Positions 13,087 to 27,486 of a stretch of 64,000 bases of DNA are shown one piece after another. The stretch is from Gymnogyps californianus (taxonomy: Eukaryota; Chordata; Aves; Accipitriformes; Cathartidae): positions 69,174,707 to 69,238,706 of the forward strand of contig NC_059473.1 of the NCBI RefSeq assembly GCF_018139145.2, written 5' to 3'. Below the pieces are notes generated by a model. It was not told where the DNA came from and did not search any database. It was given only the letters and a program-made list of their open reading frames with translations. The first letter of the stretch is position 1. Each line of letters starts with the position of its first letter. Both the position numbers and the translations under genes were made by a program.

Positions 13087-14456
13087 TCATGAGGGAAAAC
13101 CCTTCAAAGACTTTTAAATGAAAGCTCAAACCTCCGTTTTAGAAATTTTTCAGCTCTTGGATTGCTGAATGCTAAAAAAATGTACTAGGAAAATGTAACT
13201 GCATGCCTCCTTATTCTTACATCCTTTTATAGGCATATACTACCTATGCATGTTTAACTGTACCGAGTAAAACAATTCTTAGTTTATGTTCATACCCTGG
13301 TTGCAAGTCACTCACTAGATTTCCATTTTAAACTGCAATGTGGAAAAAGACACCGTAAAGCAGATCATACAGTGATGAAGATTCTCCTTTTTTATTTTCA
13401 CCGAGAAAAACAGTAGTACTTCTGTAGAGGGTTTATTAAGATGTATGTAAAAGGTAGGTATAAAGGAGGGACTCTAAAGATTTCTTAAGATTCAGATTAA
13501 AAATAAAAAAGTGGAAAAAATAAGTTTTAGCTGCCAAGAACTATGCTTCAGCCATTTGCAGCAAAAAACCCCATATATATTTGAAAACTGTGAAATGGAT
13601 TCACATAGATCTTAAGATATGGTTACCTCACACACTACAAAATGACCAAAAAAGTGAGTACATACCAATATCTCTAATAAATGAAACCCTAATTCTGCAG
13701 CTCAACCAATATATTGTAGAGTTACACACGTCCATTTATTTAATGACAAAAAATCAACTCCTAAAACACCTGAGAAGAAGTTCTGTAATCCTGCTACCAA
13801 GTTGAAAACTGAAGTGCTGGTTTACAGTGTACAATTTCTTCATTTATGGTCTCATTCTGAGGAACTTTAAGATCAACATTTTTAAAGATACATCAACATA
13901 TAAAGCCTGACATTTAAGTTGCATTTAAGTGACAGTTCTTCTCCTGACCTCAACTCCTGTTACTTTCATCATATCTTTTTTTATGCATACAATTGCAGAA
14001 CAAAACTTTGCCTTTGTACATCTTGAAAAAGCTGATAAAAAATAGCCTGAAATATTTTTTTGATTTATCTTTCCACAAGCAGCTCCAAGGCAGGCTTGTT
14101 TTCTTCAGATGATGTTGGTCTCCAGAATCCATGTATAAATAAAATTGGGTTAATAAAGATCTAACAGCAATTTTTTGTTCCATTTTGCTTGTACATTTCC
14201 TTGAACTTGCATAGTTATTCCAAAAGGATTTCAAATTGCACTTTTTTTTTTTTTTTAAACCATGACTCAAATAAGAATTATATCTTCATTCATTGTTATC
14301 CCTTCTTTTTGGTTGACACCACGAATGTTATAAAATACTCTGACTACAAACTACTTGAACCTTTAAAACACTAACGTAGAAGGAAAAGAAGAGCTGACAG
14401 ACAACTTATACTTTTTGTCCTCAAAATAAGACCAGAGAAGCAGCAGATCCCTATAC

Positions 14457-14558
14457 CTCATATCTCCGAACTTCTTGCTGATAGCAGTTCCTACATTGCT
14501 GATAGCTGCTGTTGCTTTTTGTCCTGCATGGCTCAGGGTCTCATGTGTTTTCTTGTAA
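14457..14558 (-). CDS. TPD52L1: TPD52L1 exon 4 (YKKTHETLSHAGQKA block)
   Basis: The acceptor is TTTTTTGTTTCCAG and the donor is GTATAG, weaker than the others. The exon is 102 nt: one base completes Ala95, then 33 codons run from YKKTHETLSHAGQKATAA to ISKKFGDM, then AG. This segment is very highly conserved across D52, D53 and D54. If the exon were read through into the intron it would add about 25 unrelated residues before a stop; I see no support for that as a real isoform. Its two-base overhang is compatible with both exon 5 (giving Ser) and exon 6 (giving Arg). Confidence 0.97.
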
Positions 14559-16589
14559 CTGGAAACAAAAAATAGAACAGAAATAGTCATGAGTATTAAA
14601 AAAAAGCAGCTAGAATCCCCTGCAACTAATTCCCTTTTCCCTTATTTCCACATCTTAAAGTCCCATCCACTGAAGGGTTAAGAAACATAGTAACTGTAGC
14701 ACAAAACAAATTACAAAGATGCCTGCTCTGCACAGCTTCCTAAGTGCAGTTTAATCCTAATGTGAGCAAAACACTCTCCAGAGCAATCCTTCACTGTCTC
14801 TCCCCCTTGCAGATAACATCCCGCAAGTGGGTCAGTGCAAGCTGTTTAAAAGTAGAATGCAGTGATTTGTTGCATACCTGTTTGATATAATTTCTGCTTA
14901 CAGAAAATAATATTTACATCAAATAAGCATTCTTGCAGCAGACACTGACTTGCTAGCAAAATCTGCTGTCTAAAGCACAGAAAAGAATCAGGACATATAC
15001 AACTCTGCTCTTCCATGTACATACATATTAGGTACATTTAACAGATACACTTCAAAATGATTTGTTGATATTTCAAATTAGACAAAACTGATCAAATCTG
15101 TTTCCATATGCTAAAACTTTACTTTTTTAAAAATTTCTTTAAAGGAAGAAGGTTTTGGGAGAGATAGAGAAAGAATGATGAAAAAATCTAGATAGTGAAT
15201 GCATATGCTTAATAGGACTGAATCCTTTTAGAAGTCATTCGTTTCACGTATAGATACACATTCAAACACAGAATCATCTTAATTTACTGATCCAGAATAT
15301 ATGCTCTGACCCACATAGACCCTTCAGTACAGTTAAGTTGCATTGTCAGAGTAATCAATAAGCTTTTCTGCACAGATACTTTTTTGCTGAGTAAACTAAC
15401 TCTGAGCATATCAGAGGCTTCCTTCCGAGTAAATTATCTGATACTCCCAGTGACGCAGACAAGCTCAGAATTAGAAGTACTGACCTCGTAACAGAAGGAG
15501 AGCACATTATAATCAGTCTTGTATCCTGTGGTGTGCGCTGGCAGACAAGAACTGAAGAAATTATCATGAAAAATTCAGAAATACAATTCCACTGGTTCTA
15601 ATTCTCCTTTGAACAAAATCTGTGTAAGATTGCACATGTGTACCAAAATACACTGGCAATTAATAAAAAAAATCCCACTGCCTGATTCCTGAAACAGAGT
15701 ATTTTCTTCTTACTTTTAGGTACATGAAAGCAATATAACTTTGTGGAGGCAGGCGGGGACATAAGAGAAGATTAACATTTGCGATATGGCACATCACATT
15801 TTATGTCAGGTCCTTTTAGCCTTAGCAGTACCTATTGCTGAAAGTCCCCTGTTGAGGACTGTGTTTTACAAACCACAGGTTAGAAGGCAGATGCCAAGTA
15901 ATGCTCTATTCTTTCAGACAATAGTCTATCAACACTTAATTTTTCCCAACACAAATACTTTGACTTTACGTTCCTAAACCACAAAATATCTTACAGACTA
16001 CTGACTTAACAAGTTCTAAAACTGCCAGGTGAAATGGCTCCTTCTATGAAGGTGCTTGTCTCTGTTTTCACTGACTAGAAAGGCAGTCTACAGGGAGCAA
16101 CTTAGACCAGGGTACCAAATCTCTAGAAACCTAGAGTTAGATAAGCTGAATCAATCACATGCACAATGTTGAATGACAACAAGGGCTAAAACATTGCAAC
16201 AGTGACAGAAGGAGCACAAATTATAATTAGAAAGGCAGGAGCACTGGTTATGCCTGTTTTATTTCTTCTGGCATTCAGTCTACAAAGACGACTGAAAAGA
16301 TTGTTTTCACTGAATCTCCTTTCTCCTCAGCCCTGCTGTCTGTTCCTGGACACAGCAAGATTGCAATGCTCTTATTTCACTGAGGCCTCATCCTCTAGCT
16401 TAACTAGTTTAATAGCTCTGTCATTCTCTTGCTGTCAGTGGACATACTCTCATATAAACTAGGGTGGGATGAGACCCCAAAATAGACATTAATGATGCTT
16501 CAGTCAAACTATGAGCATGTAGCTTTTTGATAAGTGTTGCCTATGAAAAAAAATAATAATCAAATATTCTAATGCCTGTGGGTTTAAAC

Positions 16590-16612
16590 ATATATATATA
16601 TATATATATATA
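16590..16612. repeat. (AT)n microsatellite
   Basis: An uninterrupted AT dinucleotide run of 23 bases in intron 3. Confidence 0.97.
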
Positions 16613-19600
16613 GGTGGGCATTTCTTAAAATGCCTACATTATTGCATACAAGTCTTTAGGCATTTTCCTAACAGAGAAGTTTCCTAAACCATTCAGCACA
16701 AGTGGAATTTTGCTGATGACAAAATGAAGTCCAAGACTTAACTTCCAGGTCTAAAACGTCCTTGGCAGCAGAACCTGTTTATGTACAGGTTGACTGTGTA
16801 AAATACTTTACAGATATCCTTCTGAACTAATTTTTTGAAGAAGACACCTTGGAGTTCATTTTATTGACGGACATATTTAGCTTTATGAAAAAACATCTCC
16901 ATGTCTTACCTTTCTGCTGCAGTAAAGTTTTCACACTGTGTAAAACTGTTAAGAGAATAGTCCCAAATACCCCATACAGCAGACAGACTCAACTTTAATT
17001 GAGAAACATTAGAATCCCCTATGTATTTCTGAAGATCACATTGGTCAGAACACACCTTCTGGGAACTGGCTGAAACAACGCTGATTTTGGCATTCCAACT
17101 AATAGTGTGTTTTCTCTGTAAATCCGATAAACCAAACATCCTCCCCAGTATTTCCACCAGCAAGGAAGACATAGAGACTGCATTTGTGTTCCTAATGCTT
17201 TTAACATTATATAACAGCATAAATCCAACTAAGACTGTTACGCAACTGGTCTTTTTTTCAGCACTAACTTCAGCAAAAATGACCTTTGACATGAACCCCT
17301 CCTCCATTCAGCAATGCTGAAGAGGAGCTTTAAGGAACAACAAAATAACAAAGGTAAGAATGCCGTGCACCATGCAATACCTGTCAGCAGAGACAAGAAA
17401 CAGTAATTTGCATCTTAGCAGAGCTCACTGATAGTTAGCTTAAAAATCAAGCCCCCCTCATCCTTGCCTCTCCACCATTATGCATATCACTACGCCTTCT
17501 TCATAAATAATCTTTCCACAGAGCACATTGCCTTCCTCTAGTTAGTTATGCTCTGTATTGATATACAGCACAGTATTTTGGTTCAGATATTTTTATCATC
17601 ATAGTTATGTTGTATTTACATTATCAATGTAATGTACAATCATATCAACGTACAATACATTATCAAACGTATTACATTTGATACCTTGCCAAACACTGTG
17701 GTAACAATGATCTCTTCAACATATTCTCTCTGACCTCTGGGAATCTTCTCAGTTGTAATAATCTGAGCCAGCAGTTTCCACATCCTCATGTAACACACAC
17801 CAGTTTGCGGTTTTGTTTTAAGGCACTGAACAGCTTACATAATTTTCAGAAATCTTTAAGAGTAGAAATAAAGTTGGATATTCCAGTTAAGACCTACTAA
17901 CACTTATTCCTTGGAAAAAGTGCTGTATGTATGGCTTAAGTCCTCCTAACACCACCAACTGCTCCAACTTGCTAAGTCATCTACAATACCTGCACACTCA
18001 TCCTTTGAGCGGCCTTTGCTGGCAATCGTTAGGCAAAGTACTGACCACCCAGCTCATCAGGACCGGTGACAGCATCTCAACAAGCAGTCAGCCATCAGCT
18101 GAAATAACGTCAGTGACCCTGATCCTTAAGGCAGAAATGCTCCAGCAGAAACAAACTCAGAGAATTTAGGACACAGAGATTCAAGAAATACCACCTTCCA
18201 TCCAATCCACAGCGTTCATTTTTACACAAATACATCATTAGGCTCTATGCCTTTCTTACACTAATCCAAAGTCACCATAACCTCTCTGAGTTTAACAGCA
18301 TTATGCCAGATGCCCCGTAGCATTAGTAAAAGTAGAAACAAGCTACTTGATTTATGCAGTTAGAGTAGGAATGCCTTCTCTGTTTTTGTGGCATCTAAAC
18401 ATACTCCGTAGCACAGAACAGCTGGTAGTGGCTAACAAGGATCACATTTCATGCTTTTCACTTAGCAGTAAATATTTACAATGTATTTCATAGACAAAAA
18501 GGATTAAACAAACATGGTATGTGGATAGCTGTCACAATTGTAAACTTGTAAATAAAACTCACCTGTGTAATTTTGAACATTACCTTTTTATATGACATTG
18601 ACGTAAGAATTTCATCCATCAACTTCCAGTTATAATTTGGTTTTTAAAATAGGGTATTTCTTTAACAAAAGCAATTGTTTATAAAACTGATTAGAGAGGC
18701 TATGATAAAATATGCTGATACTGCAGTTACATTCTGATAATATGCCAAACACATTTAAAAGAAGCTTTAAAGATAACTCACATCTCCAGTACTGTAACAT
18801 ACTAATTAGGCAAAGTAGATTTGCAGCACATTTTGACTGCACTTTCACCTGACAGTTTCATGTACTGCATTTAGGCTGTACTATCATATGACAACCAGGT
18901 CTCACTAGCTGATTTTTACAGCCAGTGAAAGCAAATGAAAGAAGATACTGTTTCATAAAACACAATGTGTGAAGGAAATAGTGCTTGATATAGAATATAG
19001 CCAGGCAGCAGACATATAGAGAGGTCAGAGAACTAGATGTTTAAATGACCAACATGATCTGCAGGGTAAGACAGGATAATCATTCTGCATGCTATTTGAT
19101 CTCATCTCAACTCAGTACAGAATTGCCCTTCACATGGTAGAGTTAAATCTAACCTTCCTTCATAGGTGCAATACATGGGCTGCTGACAGAAGTTGGCTAC
19201 AAATATAATATTCGTATTTTGCATGGCAAGCTGCACATTTGACCTACTACAGTAAATTATAAAGAATTTAAATTCAGCTTCTCTAAAATTAGTACATCTG
19301 CTAATTAGTATATCTTCATTCAGCATTGTGCCTCTCCGTCAATGCTTGCTGGCAAAATTAATCCATTTGAGAAACCCTCTTCTGTGATAAAGCTTACATA
19401 AGATGCAACAAAATGCAAACAATTAACAACAAAACCATACAGCAGAGCAGAGCCTGGTAGCACAAGCCATGCCCTATGGAGCTTGCCTCTTTTCAGTTTT
19501 CAAACCATTAGTCAGCTTAAGAATGACATTTCTAGAATCAATGTATAGCATCTGGATCTCTGAGAAACTCTCAGCTAAAAAACTATTTTTCTGTCAATTT

Positions 19601-20393
19601 TCTGGGAAAAATGGGGCCCAGCATTAACTAAATTATGCTAATGCTCAAATGAAATAAATGCATACATGAATGGCAGAGAACACGTACATAAAACATTCTC
19701 TAAAAGCATTCTTATTGCCATTTTGCCCACAAATGAACTCTAAGGTGTTGTGCGGTTGTTTTTTTTTAGTGTGCACCTGAAATTCATTCCAACTTCAAAA
19801 ACAAATGACAGATGTACTTCTTTAGACATTCTTCCCTTTGCCAGGCATGTTAAGAATTAATTGAAACTGTGCTGGCACTTGGATGGGTACATATGCCTAA
19901 ATCAGTCAAAGGAAGTATGCCCCAGGTAGTTCCTCTCCCACAGAGAGAGGAAGGGCAGAGCTGAGGGAACCGAACCTCTGCAGGTCGCAGGGGACCTGCC
20001 TGCAGCCAGAAATCTCTGCGCAGCACGCAGAAGATGACTGTTCCGTAGGCTGGAGAGAGTCACGGGTCAGGAAAGGTGCCAGACAAAGGTGACAAATATT
20101 CTGTGCTGTCCTGCATTGTAATATTCAAAACCTTGGGAAAAACTGGGGATACAACTGTGTGACAGGCACTATTTGTGCAGTGTAGCATAGAACAGGGGAA
20201 AAACAAGCAGTAGCGCTACAGTTAATCTCCAGGTAGAAAAGCCACAATACGTTGGTTTAAGCACAGGTGAGCTTAAGACATTCCAGGCCGAAACTTCACA
20301 GTTCATCACACCTTAAACTATGCTGATAACACTGTCTGTGGGCTCTGTACTGTACACTAGATCAACAAAATTATGCAGATTAAACATATCCCA

Positions 20394-20623
20394 GCCTCCC
20401 TTTTCCTTTCTTCCCCTTCCTTTCTCCTCTTCATCCCTTTCCTTCCTCTTTCTTCCTCTACCTTTCTTCTTTCCTTTTCCCTTCCCTTTCTTTTCCTTTC
20501 CTTCCTCCCTCTCCTTTCCCTTCTTTCTCTTTCCTTTTGCTTCATTTCTGTTTTTCCTTTTCCTTCCATTTCTCCCTTTCCTTTCCTTTTCTTCCCTTTC
20601 CCCTGTCCCCTTTCCACTGACCC
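20394..20623 (+). repeat. Long polypyrimidine tract (C/T on plus, G/A on minus)
   Basis: About 230 bases are almost pure C and T with a loose CCTTTT or CCTTTC period, broken by a few purines. In the TPD52L1 transcript (minus) it is a GA-rich run in intron 3. Confidence 0.95.
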
Positions 20624-22619
20624 TTGCCTGGATATTTTTAATCCTGGTCATTTCAGAGATTCCAATTTACACTCAGGCCTCCCCTCCCCTCCTTACAGTT
20701 AGATGTACATACATACAGATAACTATAATATACGTGTATATATTTTCTGGTGCCCAGTGATAATTACAGCGGGTTTTTCCCTGAGACTAACACTATATTC
20801 ATTGATCTGGAACAGATCACTTGACCTTGCTGGGGAATTTCCATGAGCTGAAGGTTCTGGTGTAAACAAGTGGACATACATCTTTTAGAAAAGGGACAAT
20901 GAGAATAGACTAAGTCAACTTCACAAAGTCCTTTCTCCAACCTGGCCAGAGATACATGTGGAAAAGCAGCAAAAAAATTATCTTTGAAGAAGGTATGAAC
21001 ACTGCCTGATCTGACCCAAAGGACACAAAGTCAGTGGAAGTGAGAGGCTCCCTTTACTTCCATACAGCACAGGCTCACACACAGGTAATGTGCTTGCTAA
21101 AGCCAACATGCAATTTCTTCACTTACACAACTGCTACATTTACTTGCAAATTTAGAGAAGAAAATGTCAAAAGGTGATTACACATTGCAATGAACAGAAA
21201 CACCCACATTTCTTTTACTACCACTCAAAACAAGTATGTGTGTGGGAACATGGTATACTGAATTCCTAAAAGTCACAGTAGGAGTGTGGTTGTCCACAAA
21301 TTATATCTGACTTCCTGAGAAAATTCTGAACCTCTGGAACACATTACTATATATTTAAAGTTATACTAATGAAGACTGCAGGTACTGTAGATTGCAAGTC
21401 TAAAACACATGCAGTGCAACTATTACTTTCTATTTTCTCATCACCTGGCAGAAATTTGAACTACAAAACGTGAAGTTCCCACTATTTGTGGAAAGCCATA
21501 CAATTGTCCTCAGGTTCCCTATCAGCAGAACTAAGCTTGCTCACATAGTTTTCAACCAGTAGTCAATGAAGAGATCTTTATTCTGTCTCTAGAGGGAAAG
21601 GCCAAGTCCATGTTGAATGCTCTTGTCCCAGATCTCAGGTAAGTATTACATGTAAGAGCAGAGCAATATTGAAACCTTCCTAAAAAGGTTTCAAAAGACA
21701 GCCACCACCTGAGAAAGCCCCAGGGACTGTCTAGGAGACATGCTGTTCAGAGCTAGCACTTACAGTTCTCTTGATTCTGGCCTCTAATTCATGAGATCTT
21801 CCCTTTCTACAACAAGTGACAATCTTTGTCTGTGAGGGTAAAAGATGAAAAGTCATTTTGAAAACATAGCTTTGTGAGATTCCTATCCTAGACGACAGTC
21901 TTGCACGGGTCCACTTTCCATCACATCAAAGGTTTCCCAATCCTCTGCCTGGAATCACTAAGTATACGGGCTTTGAGACATTTCATATCACTACTACAGC
22001 TCTCAAGGAGAGAATGGGTTTTCTTTAAGTTTTTAGCTATTCTAATAATTTATTGGCCATGGCAGAACTGCTGCTTACGGTGGTCTGAACACCTGGAGTA
22101 TTGTTTTTTGGGGGGGTTAGTAGCAAAACCAACCATTTTCATGTCCCTAGAAGTTACTTGTGTAGTTATATTACTATTCCATCCATGGGTTGAAAGGTTA
22201 TCCATTTAAAACAGAGGAGGCTTATGCCTTCTAACAGTTGCTAACATTTCAAGAAAGAATGACAAAGGAGCTTCTGGGAACTATTAGTCTGGAGTGAGGT
22301 TATTGGTGGGTAATTTTACAGATACAACTGCTCCTTAGAAACTCAGTAGTACCAAAATATCTCCCAAGAGGACAACACTATAATGTCCTACTGTTTTTTT
22401 CCAGAGAAGTGCAGAAGAGCACCAAATTAAAAGCTGAGGGACAGACAAAGCTGAGCATGGTTACAACATATATGCTTAGCAAAGGCCAAGGTATCTTGTG
22501 GATCTATGTCCTTAGTGCTTCATGTGAGGGACTGGTGAGGAGGATAAATTAACCCTTGTAACCTTCTCCATATACAATAAAAGGCAATTCTGTAACTGTA
22601 TTGAAGAATACTATTACTT

Positions 22620-23437
22620 GGACCTTGACTGTCTGAAAAAAAATGGGGCAACAGGAGTCTCAGGAAGTTCAACAAAGGGAAATGCAGAGTCCTGCAGTTT
22701 GGGATTAATAAGCCCATGCACCAGTAGAGGCTGGGGATCAACCAGCTGGAAAACAGCCTTGCAGAAAAAGACCTGGGGTCCTGGTAGACAACAAGTTGAA
22801 CATGAGTCAGCAATGTGCCCTCACAGCAAAGGTGGCTAACAGTATTCTGGGCTGAATTAGGAAGAGTGATTACAGGTCGAGGGAGGTGACCCTTCCCCTC
22901 TACTCAGCCCTGGTTATGGCCACACCTGGAGTGCTGGGTCCTGTTCTGCGCTCCCCAGCACAAGGCAGACACGGACATACTGGAGCAAGTCCAGCAAAGG
23001 GCCATAAAGATGTCTAAGGGATTGGAGCATCTCTCATAGGAGGAAAGGCTGAGAAAGCTGGGACTGGTCAGCGTAGAGAAGAGAAGGCTCATGGGAGGAT
23101 CTCATCAATGGGTATAAATAACCTGATGAAAGAGAGTAGAGAAGATAGAGGCAAACTCTTCTCAGTGGTATCTAGTGAAAGTGCAAGAGGCAATGGGCAT
23201 AAATTGAACGCAAGAAATATTTAAGCAAAAGAAAAAGGTTTTTCACAGTAAGGGTAATTGAACACTGGAACAGGTTGCCCAGAGAGGCTGTAGAGTCTCC
23301 ATCCTTGGAGATATTCAAAACCTGACTGGACATAGTCTTGAGCACCCTGCTTTAGCTGACCCTGCTCTGAAAGGGAGAGTTGGACTAGACAGTCTCATGA
23401 CATCGCTGTCAACCTCAACTATTCTGTGATTCTGTAT
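22620..23437 (+). mobile_element. CR1 LINE, 5'-truncated, 3' end intact
   Basis: The sequence follows the avian CR1 3' region: the C-terminal reverse-transcriptase area (TGGAGTGCTGGGTCCTGTTC, then CTCCCCAGCACAAG), the GGAGCATCTCTCATAGGAGG block, the AACACTGGAACAGGTTGCCC block, and a terminal ATTCTGTGATTCTGT. The reading frame is broken by many changes. It lies in intron 3, antisense to TPD52L1. The left border is approximate. Confidence 0.93.
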
Positions 23438-26400
23438 AAAACTAGGTCTATCTTTATAGAAGCTATCTTCTTACCTTAATGCACTATGCAGTGAAAATCT
23501 GAAGTACGGAAGGCTAGAGAGCGCTGTGGGAACTTTACTGAAGCACCACCAATCAAACAGCTTTAACTAAGTAAACATACTGCATTCAGTTTACATAAAA
23601 CCTTTCCTTTGTAGCAAAACGTTAATTAGAAAAGCTCAATTATGGTCTTCGTAAATATCCCTGTAAAGACATTTTTAATGATTCCTTAAGCTAAAATAAA
23701 TAACGTCGAAATCTGCCACCATTACCCTGCTTCTAGCATCTAAATAAGAATGAATTATCTATGTTTAAAATACAAATAAAAAACCTGCATTGCTAGAAGC
23801 TATCTGAATATCCACCCACCTCTATTCACTGGAAACTTGATCTTTAAAAAGGTGTGTGGGGGAAGTCATTCCAGTTGAATGTCTTACCACCATGAAAGCA
23901 AATTAAACTTGAGGCAATCATTTGCTCTCTACTTACTGATATCCTCCATAGTAGAAGCCCCTGCCTTCCCTAACACATAGATTATACTAAAAATCAGTGC
24001 ACTGAAGAATAGCAGAGAAAATGAACAAGGAACTTGAAAAATACATTATGATCCTGGTCATCATAATAAGTGAATGACTTCCAGGTGTATTTCATACAAG
24101 GCTGAAAAATGCAAACAACATTACAGGTTTTCTTTACAGAAAAACAAAGCTGATAAAAAAAAAAAGCTGATTTGATACAAAAAAAGCTGCACATTACTGT
24201 TGCAAATGTAATGTCTTACTAGAGGTAGTCAGAATTGCTTTTGCATACCTTAAAGCATGAATTAATGACAAGGAAACAGACTTTGTACAGAAATGTATGT
24301 TGAGCCTGACATAATCTTCAATCTATGGAGGACACCAGCCCATTGACCTCCAGCTCTAGCTTTCCTCAGTATGAAAACTATGACTTTTTTTTTTCTTTTT
24401 AATCATAGCAATCCTTTAATGACAATTTCTGACATGTACATGGCAAGCATGCTCAGGCTAACTCCTAAGCTACCTGTGGCCAACCGTTTAAAATGTAAAT
24501 GCTCAAAACCAGTCAGAATCTCAAGTTTAAATTTAGTCATTCCAGGTGGCATCCATCCTGTAAGTTACGTCATGAGTCTTAACTAGTTGTTCAGACACAC
24601 TTTACAGAACTGTTTCTGAGAGAAGTCCACCTCTCTGCCTCTAAGTCCACTTTAACTCTAAGAAAGCATCCCTAAATGGAGAGCTTAAAAAGATTATTAA
24701 CAATAAGAGGACAAAAATTTGGTGCTTAATTGTTCTCTGTGGCTTTGAAAAGTTCCCCGTTAAAGAAAAGTGGTTTTAACTTCCAGAAAAGCACAGCAAC
24801 TACAAAGCCCAGTAAAACTGAGTGAAAGCAAAATTTGCCTCCTTAAAAACAGGTCTTTTTTAAAATTTAAGATGACTAATTGTAGATTTAGAAGCCTAAA
24901 GTACAGGCATGTAAATATTTTGAACTTTTATTTTTTAAAACAGGCTTTTCATCCTTACTAAATCAGAGAATCTTGGTGAGTAATGCTATCCCATTGCTAT
25001 TTTGGTGCAGCAACAATGAATCACCTGTATTATTTAACACATCCATCCTGAAGAATGCCAGATTACCATGATTTGTACCGGCATCAGTGTATCGGCATGA
25101 GTGTCACCAAGAATTATACAGCAGTTGGACCACGGACATCAGGATTTTCAGGGGCACAAATGGACTCCTGCTGCTCAGTTCCACATAACTACTTATGGAC
25201 ACTCATCACCTAATGGCTTGTTGTTTTTTTAAACTCATCTTAAATAAAAAGTAGCAACTACCATACTGATAAGGTCTGCTAAGTCTCTCTATCCTTGTGG
25301 AAAACGTCAACATTGTGAGGGGAAAATGAAAAGCTGTCTTGGAATTTGCTACCAAATTTCAAGTAAAAATGAAAGTTTTTGTTTCAGAATTTTGCTAGTG
25401 TCTCCCTGTAACTCTAGTTCAGGTGTCTTGTGCCCCTCCTCTCTTCTAAAGCTCAGTGTCTCTAGACCATCCTCTCCTAGCACACGCCAGACAACCTCAC
25501 CGAGCCAGTACGGGTGCCCCTGTTAATGACATGTCATGAGAAACAGGACATAGCTGAGAAACTGTCCAGAAGTTAGAGATAGGAGACTTACAAACTACAT
25601 TTCCTATTAAGGGGTTTATGCTGTATTTGACTTCTCATTAAAATACAAAGAATTATTATTTTAACCTAAAAATGTACATTTTTACATATTTTTTCCAAGT
25701 CTCTGTCAGGGCCTTGAGTGCACCAAGAGGCACTGCAAACTCTTCCCCCCTGCTCCCATGGGTTTGGCCGCCTGGGCTCAAGGCCAGCTCTGACACTGCA
25801 CAACTGTGTAACGTTGGGTAAGACTGTGGTGACTGCTGTGCAAGAAAGAGTTGGGAGAAGTTTTGTTACGTACATCTCCCCTTCACTTGGGAGCTACACT
25901 AAAGCTTACACTATATTTAAGCCCTTGGTCCTTGCCTGAGTAACGTTACTGGTGTGTCTGTATCTGGCCAGGTACCTCACTGATCTTGACTCACAAATTT
26001 GACTTCCTGGCTTGACCTTGGACCTGGCTCATCACTACAGACTCACCTGGGGATCTGAACTCTTGGCTTGACCCTGTTTACTGTCACTGGACCTGCTCTG
26101 CTCTCTTGGTTTAGGTATTGTGAGACTGCTCCTTCATGGGTGATGCCACCGCCCTGCCTGCCTTGCTGTCAACTCCCAGCTCAGCTCTGTTGTGGAGCAG
26201 CTCACTCTTGCTTTTCCCTAAGTGTCAAATTTAGTTGTCAATTGAAAAGAAAAAAAAAAAAAAATCAAATAACTTTTCAGACATCACTTGATGAAAGCTA
26301 AGGGGTTCTGTCTACCAATGTTGCTATTAACTCAGCCCAAAAAGTTTTAGAGGAACATGGTATGTTCCTCTTCCAACATATATGCGTAAGTACAAAAGAT

Positions 26401-26800
26401 CAGCATGAAGCTGAGACCAGCCCCTCAGTAATTATCACGGCCTTCCTAGAGCTTTGGAGTTCATAGTTTTATTCACCATCTCTCTCAGTGACGCTCCATC
26501 AGAGATACAGAGCAAAAAGTGTTTGAAGCTTACAAGTAACACTACCTATCCTAGGTTTGAACATTTTTTTGTGGCAGATTCAGGATAGGTCTTATCACTA
26601 TGTCCATATGTGTATTTTTAACTCCTTCCTTATGTGAGACGACAGGCTTGCACCAGTAGTTCTTCGCAGCAAGCTGAAGTCCAAATAACCTCCCTCCCCT
26701 GCTTCCTCATCCAAGAACTGGTACATTTTTAAAAAGCACCCTCCTGGAAGGTAGCAACTGACTTAGACTACAGAATTCCACAGTATAATTGGTCTGGTTT

Positions 26801-26823
26801 AAAAAAAAAAAAAAAAAAAAAAA
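26801..26823. repeat. A(23) run
   Basis: An uninterrupted adenine run in intron 3. Similar runs lie at 29444-29463 and 43377-43399, and a T(16) run at 27237-27252. Confidence 0.97.
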
Positions 26824-26879
26824 TCAAGTTAAAACCATTTCAACAACAGCAGTGGAGTAACAGTTCTTCATATTTATGC

Positions 26880-27040
26880 ATTACCTTTCACCCTGGGAAC
26901 CCAAAGCTGCTTACATATTGCACAAGGCGAGTTTCACTGAACTCTTGTGAACTAGTTACACATTTTGCACAGTGATAAACCAAGGCTGTGAGAGGCTTCA
27001 GGGACTTGCCTAAGAACACACTGCTGGAAAATAACAAAAA
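26880..27040 (-). repeat. Ancient MIR/L2-like fragment
   Basis: CCAAAGCTGCTTACATATTG, then a 50-base gap, then AAACCAAGGCTGTGAGAGGC and GGGACTTGCCTAAGAACACA follow the reversed MIR/L2 tail, whose core reads like GAGGTTAAGTGACTTGCCC. It is old and degraded. Confidence 0.5.
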
Positions 27041-27486
27041 CTTGACATATGTAGGACTTATGATAACCTCGAAGATGGTACATTTACTCCAACAATTTTT
27101 TTTTGTTTCTTTTGGACAACCAAAAGCAGGAATTAAACAGAGTCAAACATCAACTGCTCCTGCCAGTATTCTTTATAATTCAGATGATGGTATTATTTTT
27201 TAAATAGTTGCTAATGTTTTGGGTTTTTTTAATTTATTTTTTTTTTTTTTTTACATTGTCTCTCTTGGAAGTTGAAAAATATAATACATTGAGATTAAAA
27301 AAGGTTCTTTCTCTCCTCAGTAAGGACTCTGTAAGAATGTGTCATGGGACAGGAAGACAACCTTCTCAGGACCACAACAGTTTTAGTTGCTGTGATTTTG
27401 CAAGAGTGAGGTGTGATACAGTAGCAAAGCATGTTGCTGCTGTGGAAGGGTTTTTTTCAGGTCTCCTTGCTCTGAGAAGCTTGACG

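Larger units (their letters stand above)
5013..14456 (-). other. TPD52L1 intron 4
   Basis: It holds repeat copy 2, the ancient CR1 fossil at 9250-10140 and the AAAT microsatellite. No further exon is recognised. Confidence 0.85.

Noticed and set aside
14363..14456. Read-through of exon 4 giving about 25 extra residues
   Set aside because: A GT donor in the family position lies at 14456-14455, and exons 5 and 6 continue the conserved protein. The extra residues match nothing.
20313..20760. Frames rich in Lys/Arg/Glu or Phe/Pro/Ser of 86-146 codons
   Set aside because: They are translation of the polypyrimidine tract.
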